Counted from the first letter of the stretch, positions 36,356 to 44,547 are shown. The stretch: DNA of 64,000 nt from Porphyrobacter sp. HT-58-2 (GCF_002952215.1 NZ_CP022600.1:558001-622000), one strand, 5' to 3'. The notes: generated by a model not told the origin, from the letters alone. Numbers and translations are program-made.

Positions 36356-36716
36356 GCCGGCACCGGAGGAGGTCGTTCGCCTCACCCAGCTTCACCGTTA
36401 TGCGAGCGATGTCGCAGGCCAGGAGAGGGCGCCCATCGGTGGTGTGCTGGCCGAGTATATCGCAGGCCTGTTCCCCCAGAAGGATCCACGCCAGGTGCTG
36501 GACGGTCTTCTCGGCAAGGGGGACGCCGGTTGGTCGCTTGGCACAGTTCCGGGTCAAGGCCGGTCGCTCATCATCCAGACAACCGAGGCGGGCGTGGCGG
36601 TCTCGGCAATAGCAAGGATCCTCGAACAGATTGCGCCAGGGGCGCTCCTGCGACCGATGGTCTACGAGCCGTTGTCGCTGCACAACCCGATCGATCACCG
36701 CGGCAGCCTGCATTGA
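36324..36716 (+). CDS. Hypothetical accessory protein overlapping ardC
   Basis: 130 aa from ATG 36324, preceded by GGGGAGGAAG. The start lies 32 bases inside the ardC 3' end. The sequence is a compact helical/beta mix without cysteine (RRRQFRLLLEPAPEEVVRL, IGGVLAEYIAGLFP, TTEAGVAVSAIARILEQIAPGALL). No family recognised. The strong ribosome binding site and the overlap suggest it is translated along with ardC. Confidence 0.6.
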   Translation: MRRRQFRLLLEPAPEEVVRLTQLHRYASDVAGQERAPIGGVLAEYIAGLFPQKDPRQVLDGLLGKGDAGWSLGTVPGQGRSLIIQTTEAGVAVSAIARILEQIAPGALLRPMVYEPLSLHNPIDHRGSLH

Positions 36717-36751
36717 GGGAAGGGGGATGGGGCCATTGCATCTTGCAATGG
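36715..36751 (+). promoter_or_regulatory. G-rich tract plus hairpin leader
   Basis: GAGGGAAGGGGGATGGGG (36715-36732) is followed at once by a perfect 8-bp hairpin, CCATTGCA-TCT-TGCAATGG (36733-36751), then AAAGGAAG and ATG 36764. Confidence 0.65.
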
Positions 36752-36763
36752 AAAGGAAGCCTC

Positions 36764-37405
36764 ATGTCCTGCGACATCGATTACCGTTACCGCCGCGCGC
36801 TCCAGCCCGATGGGCTGACAACCTTCGAAAACGCGCTGCGGGCATTGAACGAGGCCGTTGATGATGTCCGTCTGGCAGGCCGGCAGGCCGCAACCTGTCC
36901 GGCTGTGCTGCTGCTGACGCGCCACCTTCAACGCATTGCTGACGGAAGGCCGACCGAATGTGAGGCAGACGACCAGCCTCTGCGGTCCCAGTGCATCGAA
37001 CGCCTTGCCGAGCTCAAGCACAGGCCTGCGATCATCGCGCTGGTCAAACGCGGGCTCGACTATCGTCCTGAAGAACTGCGCCACTACCGGCGCGAGGGCA
37101 CGCGGGCTCTGCGCCAGATCGCAGCAGGGATCGGGCTCGAGCACGCCGATTACCGCATCAGCTATTACACCTCACAGGAGCAACTCGCGGGCGAGCATGT
37201 GCTGGAAGCCGACGGGATCTATGTCCGCATCAGCCCGGAACGGTTTGGCGAGCCGGGTCTGGCCTGGCGCAACCCCTTCTGGAAACCGCCTGGCGCGGTG
37301 ATGCGCAAAGCGCCGATCACCGCCCTTGCAGACATTCCCGCGCTCTCGGCGCGGATCGCGCGAGAATTGAAGATTGCTCCCCCGCTTCAGCCGGGGCTTA
37401 TCTGA
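36764..37405 (+). CDS. Hypothetical accessory protein
   Basis: 213 aa from ATG 36764 with AAAGGAAG upstream. The N-terminal half is helical (DYRYRRALQPDGLTTFENAL, LLLTRHLQRIADGR, RLAELKHRPAIIALVKRGLDY). The C-terminal half is mixed and ends in PPLQPGLI. No recognised domain. Part of a run of same-strand accessory genes with short gaps. The frame upstream of this ATG belongs to the leader and the preceding gene. Confidence 0.65.
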   Translation: MSCDIDYRYRRALQPDGLTTFENALRALNEAVDDVRLAGRQAATCPAVLLLTRHLQRIADGRPTECEADDQPLRSQCIERLAELKHRPAIIALVKRGLDYRPEELRHYRREGTRALRQIAAGIGLEHADYRISYYTSQEQLAGEHVLEADGIYVRISPERFGEPGLAWRNPFWKPPGAVMRKAPITALADIPALSARIARELKIAPPLQPGLI

Positions 37406-37417
37406 AGGAGAATGCAC

Positions 37418-38041
37418 ATGGGCTGGCTTTACATGCACCGTGCAGGAATGGGCGGCTTCGAGACCCCCAAAGCCTATCTCGACAAACAGTTCACGTGGGA
37501 GCGCGAAAATGAAGAAACCGGCACCCTCGAAGGTTGCCGGGTCATCAGAAGCGTGTCCACAACCGGGGCCTACTACGCGGCTGTCCAGCGCTATGGACCG
37601 AACAACCAGACCCACGCCATCTCCGCGGTGATCTGTCTGGTCCGCTGGAACCCCAAGGCAGCCGACGGCCTCCTGTTCGGCTACAAGGACATGGATGAAA
37701 ATTCAGGACCGGTGGAGGCCGGGTGCCCCAGACGTATCCTGGAGGAGTTGGGGCCAACCCGTCACCCTTATGCCCTCGACTGGCGCAACCGGTGCTACCG
37801 CCAGCTCCGGCTCAAGGAACGCAAGATCGCCGATGGCGACCTGATCCGGCTGCCTGAACCCATGAAGTTCACCGACGGGAGCGAACACGCCGAGTTCCGG
37901 GTGACAAAGCGGGGCGCGAAGATTGAACTCAGCACGCCCGATGGCCGAGGCCGGTTCCGCATCAGCAGATTGATGGAGCGCCGGTTCGAGGTCTTGCCCC
38001 CGAAGCGCGCGGTGCGCACATTTTTCCCGGCAACGCCGTAA
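37418..38041 (+). CDS. DUF6927-like hypothetical protein
   Basis: 207 aa starting MGWLYMHRAGMGGFETPKAY. The opening (GWLYMHR, TPKAYLDKQFTWERE) is what I remember of a family named DUF6927, seen on alphaproteobacterial plasmids; the name is from memory and not certain. Basic C-terminal third (FRVTKRGAKIELSTPDGRGRF). GAAGGAG is only one base from ATG 37412 but 7 bases from ATG 37418, so the latter is chosen. Confidence 0.65.
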   Translation: MGWLYMHRAGMGGFETPKAYLDKQFTWERENEETGTLEGCRVIRSVSTTGAYYAAVQRYGPNNQTHAISAVICLVRWNPKAADGLLFGYKDMDENSGPVEAGCPRRILEELGPTRHPYALDWRNRCYRQLRLKERKIADGDLIRLPEPMKFTDGSEHAEFRVTKRGAKIELSTPDGRGRFRISRLMERRFEVLPPKRAVRTFFPATP

Positions 38042-38057
38042 CGCTTGGGGAATGATC

Positions 38058-38258
38058 ATGCTGCCTCAGAGCCTCGACCCAAGAAGGGCGATCCTGTGCG
38101 GGCGCGCCAATGCCGAGCGCGTCGCCATTCGGATGACCGCAAATTCCGGGCAGAGCCATGCCGTGGTAAGGACGGATAGCAAGCTCCAGCCCTTCTGCGT
38201 TATTCCTGCAGAAGAGGGCCTTCCCGGTGCGATCGAACTGCAGGTCGTGGTTCTGTAA
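38058..38258 (+). CDS. Small hypothetical protein
   Basis: 66 aa from ATG 38058 (GGGGAA 8 bases upstream; ATG 38052 is an alternative). Mixed beta-like sequence (AILCGRANAERVAIRM, then HAVVRTDSKLQPFCVIPAEEG). No family recognised. Kept because of position, direction and a fair ribosome binding site; it could be chance. Confidence 0.45.
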   Translation: MLPQSLDPRRAILCGRANAERVAIRMTANSGQSHAVVRTDSKLQPFCVIPAEEGLPGAIELQVVVL

Positions 38259-38314
38259 GAGCGAGTAACTGCTTCGGCAAAACCGGACACCTGCTGGGTC
38301 GGGCACACCAAACC

Positions 38315-38349
38315 TTGATTACCGCAAGATTTGACGCTATATCGCGTCA
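38315..38349 (+). promoter_or_regulatory. Promoter and operator of the DUF2384/RES operon
   Basis: TTGATT (38315-38320), a 17-base spacer and TATATC (38338-38343). The -10 hexamer is bracketed exactly by TGACGC (38332-38337) and GCGTCA (38344-38349), a perfect inverted repeat. This is the expected place for an autorepressing antitoxin. Confidence 0.65.
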
Positions 38350-38368
38350 GAATTCATGGGAAAGTGCA

Positions 38369-38719
38369 ATGGCGATTCAAAACTACGCTGACAACGGCGC
38401 GTTTGCTCCGCGCAAGATCGTCGACGCGCTGCGGACGACCAGCGACGAACTCGCACGCTCGCTGGGCCTCGGCAAGGATGCGATCCAGCGCAAGGACCGG
38501 ATCGCGTCGGACCGGACCCAGCGCCGCCTTCGCCAGATGGTCGAGATACTCAACAAGGTTGAACCGCGCTTCGGGTCGGCCTTGCTGGCCTATGCGTGGT
38601 ATCGCTCTGAGCCGCTGCCGGGCTTCTCGGGCCAGACCGCAATGCAGCTCGTACAGAGCAACCGGGCCGATGATGTGCTGACCTATATCGACGCTGTCGA
38701 CGCCGGCATTCACGCTTAA
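38369..38719 (+). CDS. Xre/MbcA/ParS-type (DUF2384) antitoxin
   Basis: 116 aa from ATG 38369. An N-terminal helical DNA-binding region (ALRTTSDELARSLGLGKDAIQRKDRI) precedes the DUF2384 toxin-binding domain (LRQMVEILNKVEPRFGSALLAYAWYRSEPLPGFSGQTAMQLV in pieces, then ADDVLTYIDAVDAGIHA). It neutralises the RES toxin encoded 4 bases downstream and should repress its own promoter. Confidence 0.9.
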   Translation: MAIQNYADNGAFAPRKIVDALRTTSDELARSLGLGKDAIQRKDRIASDRTQRRLRQMVEILNKVEPRFGSALLAYAWYRSEPLPGFSGQTAMQLVQSNRADDVLTYIDAVDAGIHA

Positions 38720-38723
38720 GCGC

Positions 38724-39218
38724 ATGCACTTCACAGGGCTGCTCTACCGCGCCCACAATCCGGTCTGGTCCCGCGAACCGTTGTCGGGGGAGGGGGCGGC
38801 CCGGTTTGGCGGACGGTTCAATCGCATGGGGCGCGCTGCGCTCTATACTTCGCTCGCGCCCGAGACGGCGCTTCGCGAGGCCAATCAGGTCGGCACGTTA
38901 CAGCCAACAACCCTCGTTGCCTATCAGGCCGACATCGGACCCTTGCTGGATGGCCGCGATGCCGCTGCATTGCAGCCCTTCGGCATCGCACCGGCGGAGC
39001 TCGCCGACCCGTCGTGGCGTGATCGGATGCTCTCAGGCAAGCCGGTCCCGACGCAAGACCTAGCGGAGGCCGCGATCGCGCAAGGCTATGCCGGCATCGT
39101 TGTCCCAAGCTTTGCCCGCGGTGCACCCGCGGACGCGCTCAATCTGGTCCTGTGGGACTGGGACGGGCGCATCACGCTTGTTGATGACGACGACCGGCTT
39201 GGCCTTCGCAATAACTGA
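38724..39218 (+). CDS. RES-domain toxin
   Basis: 164 aa with the RES (Arg-Glu-Ser) domain: LLYRAHNPVWS, GGRFNRMGRAALYTSLAPETALREA and ADPSWRDRML, then GYAGIVVPSFARGAPADALNLVLWDWD. Characterised RES toxins degrade or ADP-ribosylate NAD-linked targets (MbcT is an NAD phosphorylase; ParT modifies a phosphoribosyl pyrophosphate synthetase). The Arg, Glu and Ser positions of the family are present. Second gene of a two-gene toxin-antitoxin operon, probably for maintenance of the accessory region. Confidence 0.92.
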   Translation: MHFTGLLYRAHNPVWSREPLSGEGAARFGGRFNRMGRAALYTSLAPETALREANQVGTLQPTTLVAYQADIGPLLDGRDAAALQPFGIAPAELADPSWRDRMLSGKPVPTQDLAEAAIAQGYAGIVVPSFARGAPADALNLVLWDWDGRITLVDDDDRLGLRNN

Positions 39219-39225
39219 TGGCCGC

Positions 39226-39723
39226 TTAGTCCTCGATCATCCCTCCGAGGCCGGGATCGAGATACCAGGATGGGCCTTCGGTAAAGTCGGCATTGCGGGC
39301 AGGAACGGGGCCATCAGGCTCTGACGATACGTAAGGGTTGACCATCGGCACAGGACGCTGGCCCGAGCGCAGAATGTGACCCGACATCTGGCACCGCGGC
39401 CCGAGGAGCTCGAAGAGCCATTCGAGATCGTCAAGCATCTGGACAATCCCGCGCCCTGCCAGCGCATAGTAGAGGCAGCGCTGATAGTCATCGCAATGGC
39501 AGGACAGGATCTGCGTCAGCCGAGCCTTGGCATTGGGCAGACCCTGAAACACGCCCTGCAAGGTCTCATAGAGCTCGCGCGCTGAGTAATAGGCATCGAA
39601 CGGCTCCACTCCGATCGAGGCATTGGCAAGCATACGCTTGGTTGGACGGCAATTGGGATCAAGTGCCGCGTCGCGCAGCGTGACATCGAGGTCGAACTTG
39701 CCGATATCAAAGACCTTGTTCAT
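39226..39723 (-). CDS. Hypothetical protein with a LexA-type promoter
   Basis: 165 aa, no family recognised. Seen: FDIGKFDLDVTLRDAALD, a cysteine/histidine cluster (LSCHCDDYQRCLYYAL near residues 72-87) and a proline-rich, acidic C-terminus (YVSSEPDGPVPARNADF). AGGAG is 10 bases before ATG 39723. The promoter carries a perfect alphaproteobacterial SOS box, so DNA damage should induce it. It is convergent with the RES toxin gene and divergent from the DUF1173-like gene. Confidence 0.7.
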   Translation of the reverse strand: MNKVFDIGKFDLDVTLRDAALDPNCRPTKRMLANASIGVEPFDAYYSARELYETLQGVFQGLPNAKARLTQILSCHCDDYQRCLYYALAGRGIVQMLDDLEWLFELLGPRCQMSGHILRSGQRPVPMVNPYVSSEPDGPVPARNADFTEGPSWYLDPGLGGMIED

Positions 39724-39747
39724 TATTTATGGGCTCCTGCAAATTGT

Positions 39748-39777
39748 GAACATAACGTGAACAAACGACAGGGTCAA
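39748..39777 (-). promoter_or_regulatory. Sigma-70 promoter with overlapping LexA box
   Basis: Minus strand: TTGACC (39772-39777), 17-base spacer, TATGTT (39749-39754). GTTC-N7-GTTC (plus-strand GAAC at 39748-39751 and 39759-39762) covers the -10 and the adjoining spacer. GTTC-N7-GTTC is the published LexA consensus of Alphaproteobacteria. Confidence 0.75.
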
Positions 39778-39790
39778 GGCGTCATCATGC

Positions 39791-41077
39791 ATGTGGCTGG
39801 TAGGTAAGGACACCACAGGAAAGACCGGCAGGGTCGCCATCAGCGACGAGCTGAAGGCTGCGCTGGTGCGCTGGTATACAGGCCGGGGCAGCGAGGCCGA
39901 CCACCGTGCTTCGGTTTCGCTGGTCTCAACCGCGCGCGAGAACCACAAGTGGATCGCCTGCGATTGCCTTGGGGCAGAGCGACCGCCGCCGCTGATGAGC
40001 GCAGCCTATCTCAGTTTTCAGGAAACCTACTATCTCAGGCGCCTTACCTCGCGGCCAGGCCACGATACCAAATGCCCATTTCATTTGCCCCAGGCACCGC
40101 CGCGTATCCGCGAGACCGCAAAGGACTCGCTTTACGCTATCGGCCTTTTCAAGGGCCTGTTCAGCGCGCACCAGAAGGCGCCGGAGAAGCTTGCACAGAG
40201 GCCGGAAGACATCGAGCCGGACGACCGCTCACGCGGCGTTGCGATCCCGCGCCTGGGCAAGCTGCTCTGGTTGCTGCTCGAGCGGGCAGGTGCAAACGTC
40301 CTGCGCGAATTGCCGCCCAGTGGCCGACGCGAAGGCTCGATCAGCGCAGAAATGCGGTACCTCAAGCGCGCAGCCGAGGGCCTCCAGATCGCGCCGGGCA
40401 TTCGGCTGTCGGATCACCTCTACACCAACGCCATCGACTACGAGAAGCGGCGGGTCCATGCCCGGTTACGCTCTGCCGCCGAGACCTGGCCGCCCGAATT
40501 TGCGCCGCAGGCATTCCTGCTTCTCGAAGCAAGCGAGCTCACATCGAGCGAGGTCGTAACGGGGCTTGGCACCGTCGAAATCCGCAACCGCATCCAGCAC
40601 ACCGGGATCATCCGCGCCGAGGTCGAGCCACCGTTCCTAGTGCTTGCCGTCGTCGGCGAGCACAGTCGGCGCGAAGGATACCTGGCGCTGCGCGCCTATG
40701 CCCAACCTGTGCTCAGCGGAAACCAGTTTGTACCTGCCGAGCGCGATCATGATCGCGATGTGCTGCGCGCGCTCCAACAGGCCCAATATGAACTGCGCCG
40801 CCTCGGCGTCAGGATGGCGGTCAAGAAGGTCCTCTTTGACATCACGCTGGCTGCGGGGTCGGCGAGGCCGGATTTTCTGGTGGCGCTGCTCGATGAGCAT
40901 AGCGGGGAGGAATGCAAGTTCGCGCTTCAGATCCTGCAGTCAGATGATGCCGACTATCTTGAACTGCGCAGCATTGAACGCGAGCGTCTCGCTCAGGCCG
41001 GGCTTGTCGTATCCCTGCCGGTCAGCGCCGTGACCCCTCAGACAATTATCAGCGAAGCCCGCCGCATTCTCGCGTGA
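39791..41077 (+). CDS. DUF1173-like hypothetical protein
   Basis: 428 aa. A possible zinc site lies near residues 56-95 (IACDCLGAERPPP, then HDTKCPFHLP). The remainder is mixed alpha/beta (FVPAERDHDRDVLRALQQAQYELRRLGVRMAVKKVLFDI in pieces). Size and the early Cys/His motif recall DUF1173, found on alphaproteobacterial plasmids; I am not certain. ATG 39791 has only a weak CAAGG upstream. Divergent from the LexA-controlled gene and sharing its intergenic region, so it may also be SOS-responsive. Confidence 0.65.
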   Translation: MWLVGKDTTGKTGRVAISDELKAALVRWYTGRGSEADHRASVSLVSTARENHKWIACDCLGAERPPPLMSAAYLSFQETYYLRRLTSRPGHDTKCPFHLPQAPPRIRETAKDSLYAIGLFKGLFSAHQKAPEKLAQRPEDIEPDDRSRGVAIPRLGKLLWLLLERAGANVLRELPPSGRREGSISAEMRYLKRAAEGLQIAPGIRLSDHLYTNAIDYEKRRVHARLRSAAETWPPEFAPQAFLLLEASELTSSEVVTGLGTVEIRNRIQHTGIIRAEVEPPFLVLAVVGEHSRREGYLALRAYAQPVLSGNQFVPAERDHDRDVLRALQQAQYELRRLGVRMAVKKVLFDITLAAGSARPDFLVALLDEHSGEECKFALQILQSDDADYLELRSIERERLAQAGLVVSLPVSAVTPQTIISEARRILA

Positions 41078-41124
41078 AGGGGAGGGGGAGGATTTGAGCG
41101 AACCTGAAGAAGGAGAGTTCGCTC
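41076..41124 (+). promoter_or_regulatory. G-rich tract plus hairpin holding the ribosome binding site in its loop
   Basis: GAAGGGGAGGGGGAGGA (41076-41092), then GAGCGAAC (41096-41103) pairing with GTTCGCTC (41117-41124). The 13-base loop contains AAGGAG, and the ATG follows the stem directly. It looks like a translation control hairpin. Confidence 0.65.
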
Positions 41125-41760
41125 ATGACATGCTTTGCTCCATCGCCGCGCCCATCGATATCGATCTGGGGCGCCGTCCAGCAGGCCGATCAGCTGGCCC
41201 CCGGCATATGGTCTGTCATGACCGCCAGCCATGGGGGCATCATTCTGTCGGAACAGCGACAAGTGGCCATGCCGCCGGCGCTGCAGATCGACGGCGGGGC
41301 TTACGAAGAAGATTGCGACTGGGCGCTCCCGATCCTCGCCTTCACCAACGAGCTTGAACGGCAGGGTTCCTGTTCCGCAGGCTTCCTGCAGCTTGCGCGC
41401 GATACCGCCCGATGTTGGCACCCAGACCGCTTCAGCGCCTTTACCGGCGAGGCCGTCGAGGAAAATGCATCTGCGATCCTGCGGACGCGCAAGGCCTACA
41501 TCGGCGCGATCGGCGAATTCTGCGTCACCAGCGCCTGGGGCGACTGGGCCGAATGGGTGCCGGAAGGCAAGGTGGGCGTGATTGCCCGGCAAGTCGAACG
41601 CGTCGATCACCTTGGCCGGCCAACTTATGGCGAGGCCGAAGTCTGCGCGCTGATCGCCAAGGACCTCTACGCCGCACGCGGCGAAGTCACGGCTCTGCGC
41701 GACACGGCGCATGAAGTGATCCCGATGCCAGAGACCCTGCGACCGAAACGCGTGGGCTGA
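41125..41760 (+). CDS. DUF7007-like hypothetical protein
   Basis: 211 aa. The first 75 residues (ISIWGAVQQADQLAPGIWSV, then TASHGGIILSEQRQVAMP) fit a domain I know as DUF7007, which covers plasmid-borne proteins with a conserved S-HGG-hydrophobic core; this is from memory. Three cysteines follow in ERQGSCSAGF and ARCWHPDRF. Function unknown. Start ATG 41125 behind an RBS-loop hairpin. Confidence 0.65.
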   Translation: MTCFAPSPRPSISIWGAVQQADQLAPGIWSVMTASHGGIILSEQRQVAMPPALQIDGGAYEEDCDWALPILAFTNELERQGSCSAGFLQLARDTARCWHPDRFSAFTGEAVEENASAILRTRKAYIGAIGEFCVTSAWGDWAEWVPEGKVGVIARQVERVDHLGRPTYGEAEVCALIAKDLYAARGEVTALRDTAHEVIPMPETLRPKRVG

Positions 41761-41810
41761 AGGGCATGCCGAAGGCGGCCCAGCTCCGGCTTTGCATCAA
41801 TTCACCGATC

Positions 41811-41834
41811 GGAAGGGAAGGGGGAGGGGAAGGG
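41811..41834 (+). promoter_or_regulatory. G-rich leader tract with canonical G-quadruplex pattern
   Basis: GGGAAGGGGGAGGGGAAGGG at 41815-41834 fits G3+N1-7 four times. It lies 30 bases before ATG 41864. AAGGGG (41818-41823) could also pair with CCCCTT (41855-41860), which would put the GAAGGA ribosome binding site in a loop. Confidence 0.6.
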
Positions 41835-41863
41835 CGAACCAGTGCGATGAAGGACCCCTTGCC

Positions 41864-43558
41864 ATGAACCCGACAGTCATCCGACCCAGCATCAGCCCGA
41901 AGACGATCACCAAAGTCACGCGCCTCTTCAACGGCACCATCGGCGATATTCTGGGCGAGCTCCTCCAGAACAGTCGCCGCGCGGGCGCTTCCCGGATCGA
42001 TATCGCCTGCTGCGCAGATCAGGACGGAGCGCGACTGACTCTTGTCGACGATGGAACCGGCGTTGCTGATCCCCAGACCATGATTGCGCTGGGGGACTCG
42101 GGCTGGGACCAGAAAATCCATGAGGCCGAAGACCCGGCAGGCATCGGTGTCTTCAGCCTGGCGGGCAAGGACACACACATCAGCTCGCGCCATGTCGATG
42201 ACACCACCGGATGGTCGGTCCATGTCCCCGCAGATGGCTGGACCGGTGCGCAGGACATTGCCGTGCGGCCCCTTGCCCGCCCGGTTGGGACGACGATCAC
42301 CTTTCTGATGCCCGGCGTGAGCGAGCAGACGGCCGAGCGGATTGTGCGCGAGGTCGCGAAGTTCTACCCGCTGCCGGTCTACTTCAATGGCGTGCAAGTG
42401 CCGCGCGAGGACTTTCTCGCCAAAGCGATCTACATCGCCGAGTGGAACGGCAGCCAGATCGGTGTGTTCGAGGGGCGCGAATACCACCAGGACCCCACGA
42501 CCAACTTCCATGGCATGGTGCTCACCCGCAAGCTTGCCAGTGTGTCGGAGAGCCTCGGCGGCAAGACCTATCATGCCCGGCTCGATATCGGCTCCACCCC
42601 GGGCCTTGCCCTTGTCCTCCCGGCCCGCAAGGAGTTCGTCGAGAACGCGGCCTTTGCGGCGCTTCAGACAGCTTGCAAGCGCACGATCTATGCCGCGCTG
42701 GCGCACAAAGGCCAGCACCGGCTTTCCTTCGAGAACTGGAAGGAAGCGCGCGATCTGGGGGTCGCACTGCCGGAGGCCGACCCCTGCCTGCCCCGCTGGC
42801 ATGCGGCTATCGCGGAAAGCGACAACGTCAATGTCGAGTATGAGGAGGTCGCTACAGGACCGGACACGATCCTTGTTGCGGATCTCGAGCCCGATATCGG
42901 GCAGGGACTGGAGCGCGCGCTGCGCACGCATCCCCTGCGCCCGCACCTCGCTGAGAACCATCCTCCTTACGCAGGCTATGGCTGGTATAATGCGCTGTAT
43001 CAGCTCGGCAACGTGCGCTTCTATGTTGCAGCCGGGGAGCAGCACCACATCATCGCCGAAAACGGAAGCTTCCCTTCGCTCCAGGACCATGTGCGTGCCG
43101 AGACGATCGAACTGAGGTTCTGCCTCTTCCACCGCGCCACCGAGACCCAACGCGAGGAACGGATCCCGGCAGATGTCGCCTTTGTCGTAAACGAAGATGG
43201 CTGGTACAGCGGCGTCGACCAGATCCGCATCGCTTACGTGCCGGGGGCAGACCTGACCCCTGAAACGCTGGTCGATCTCATCGAGAACGTCTGTTTCTGC
43301 GCAAGCGACGACAGCGAGGCCGACTCCTGGGACACCCAGCACGAGCACTTCATGCGCGATGCGCGCGAACTCGCGGCCCGGGTGCTGCTCGGCGAGGACG
43401 AGGCCGTCGCGGCGCGCATCCGCGATACGCTCGCCGGCATCCTGTGGGTCATTCCCAAGGACCGGCAGGTCGCTATCACGGTCGCTCCCGGGACCGCGAT
43501 CGATGTTCAGCTGTCCGCTTGTTCCCTCCTGGATCGGGACGAGACCTCCAATGCATGA
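41864..43558 (+). CDS. GHKL-type ATP-binding protein of the accessory region
   Basis: 564 aa from ATG 41864 (GAAGGA upstream). The N-terminal 200 residues show the Bergerat ATP fold: GELLQNSRRAGA (N-box Asn near 36), VDDGTGV near 61-67 and PAGIGVFSLAGKD near 91-103. This is like HSP90/MutL/type-II topoisomerase ATPases but with no recognised C-terminal partner domain (NVRFYVAAGEQHH, then FCLFHRATETQREERIP). The role is unknown; an ATP-driven clamp or chaperone acting on DNA or protein is inference. Overlaps the DUF3768 gene by 8 bases. The 24-codon upstream extension is the leader tract and is rejected. Confidence 0.8.
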   Translation: MNPTVIRPSISPKTITKVTRLFNGTIGDILGELLQNSRRAGASRIDIACCADQDGARLTLVDDGTGVADPQTMIALGDSGWDQKIHEAEDPAGIGVFSLAGKDTHISSRHVDDTTGWSVHVPADGWTGAQDIAVRPLARPVGTTITFLMPGVSEQTAERIVREVAKFYPLPVYFNGVQVPREDFLAKAIYIAEWNGSQIGVFEGREYHQDPTTNFHGMVLTRKLASVSESLGGKTYHARLDIGSTPGLALVLPARKEFVENAAFAALQTACKRTIYAALAHKGQHRLSFENWKEARDLGVALPEADPCLPRWHAAIAESDNVNVEYEEVATGPDTILVADLEPDIGQGLERALRTHPLRPHLAENHPPYAGYGWYNALYQLGNVRFYVAAGEQHHIIAENGSFPSLQDHVRAETIELRFCLFHRATETQREERIPADVAFVVNEDGWYSGVDQIRIAYVPGADLTPETLVDLIENVCFCASDDSEADSWDTQHEHFMRDARELAARVLLGEDEAVAARIRDTLAGILWVIPKDRQVAITVAPGTAIDVQLSACSLLDRDETSNA

Positions 43559-43922
43559 CACATCCGACCTCGCTTGCGCTCAGCAGCGCACCGAGCGCAT
43601 CGCGCTGCTCAATGATGCCGTGCGCCGGGGCCGCGACCGCACGGCCCGCATCGTCATGACCTCCGGGCTGCTTGCAGAACTCGGCGGCGAAACGGTGGCA
43701 GACAGCTTGATGGCACAGGCTCGGTTGATGGCCGCTCTGCGCCATTGCACCTTCGCCCCGGACTCGCCCGAGCGGGACTTTGCAAGCATGGATGTCGATG
43801 GCATCAAGGTGCTGATGAAAATCGATTATTACGACACCAAACTGGCGTTCGGGTCAGAGGATCCGGCCAATCCAGCGATGACACGGCGCGTCGTCACGCT
43901 GATGCGGCCAGCGGATTACTGA
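43551..43922 (+). CDS. DUF3768 domain-containing protein
   Basis: 123 aa from ATG 43551. It matches DUF3768 (RIALLNDAVRRGRDRTARIVMT, then SPERDFASMDVDGIKVLMKIDYYD and DPANPAMTRRVVTLMRPADY). The family is frequent on alphaproteobacterial plasmids and ICEs and has no known function. The start overlaps the end of the GHKL ATPase gene, implying co-translation. Confidence 0.85.
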   Translation: MHDTSDLACAQQRTERIALLNDAVRRGRDRTARIVMTSGLLAELGGETVADSLMAQARLMAALRHCTFAPDSPERDFASMDVDGIKVLMKIDYYDTKLAFGSEDPANPAMTRRVVTLMRPADY

Positions 43923-43994
43923 TCATTGTGAGGGGCAGGCATATCGCTGCGTCACCCGGCAGCCGCCCAAACCTGATGGGGAGGTAAAAAGCGC

Positions 43995-44345
43995 ATGAGC
44001 AGGCACAAGGTACCGCTTCGTGACGGGGTTGCGGCGGCAAGCGCTTATGCCGGGTGGGACCGCCCCTTGCAGACATACTTTGCGCAGGTTCTGAGCGCGC
44101 CTGACGAGGACGGCGAGGAGACCGAAATCGTGTGGGTCGGCACTGCCTTCGGCGAACTGCCCCTCGCAGTTGACGCAATCCGCGCGCTCGAACCCTATTG
44201 CCATATCGAGGCAAGTCTTGCCGCACAGCTCGAGATCGACAGGATGGCATGCCTCGCCACGCGCGACGGACCCAATCAGCTTGAAGCCAAGGCTTTCATG
44301 GCGCGTGTCAGCCAGATCAGGGACAGGCCCGAGCCCGAAGCTTAG
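43995..44345 (+). CDS. Hypothetical accessory protein
   Basis: 116 aa from ATG 43995, 10 bases after GGGGAGG. The sequence (GVAAASAYAGWDRPLQTYFAQ, then EIVWVGTAFGELPLAVDAIR) is compact alpha/beta. No family is certain. It ends with a charged tail (RDRPEPEA). Confidence 0.6.
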   Translation: MSRHKVPLRDGVAAASAYAGWDRPLQTYFAQVLSAPDEDGEETEIVWVGTAFGELPLAVDAIRALEPYCHIEASLAAQLEIDRMACLATRDGPNQLEAKAFMARVSQIRDRPEPEA

Positions 44346-44480
44346 CTCGGTACGAACCGCGCATGGCTCGCAGCAGGGCAGGTTCATCTCCAAACCACGC
44401 ATCGAGGCTCCTCAGCCCTCCGGGCTGGACAAGATGACGCGCGCCTGCGGTGGTTGGCGCACGGGCCGGGCCAAGGGCCC

Positions 44481-44505
44481 GGAGGAGAGGGGGGATGGGA
44501 GAAGG
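44481..44505 (+). promoter_or_regulatory. G-rich leader tract of the DUF736 gene
   Basis: GGAGGAGAGGGGGGATGGGA followed by GAAGG, 43 bases before ATG 44548. A weaker hairpin (TGTTCCG with CGGACA, one bulge) follows, then CAGGAG. Confidence 0.5.
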
Positions 44506-44547
44506 TGTTCCGGACAAGGGGTTCGGACAGCATCAGGAGAATGTGAC

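Noticed and set aside
41687..43561. 624-codon minus-strand open frame
   Set aside because: Antisense to the GHKL ATPase gene, which has recognisable ATP-binding motifs and a ribosome binding site.
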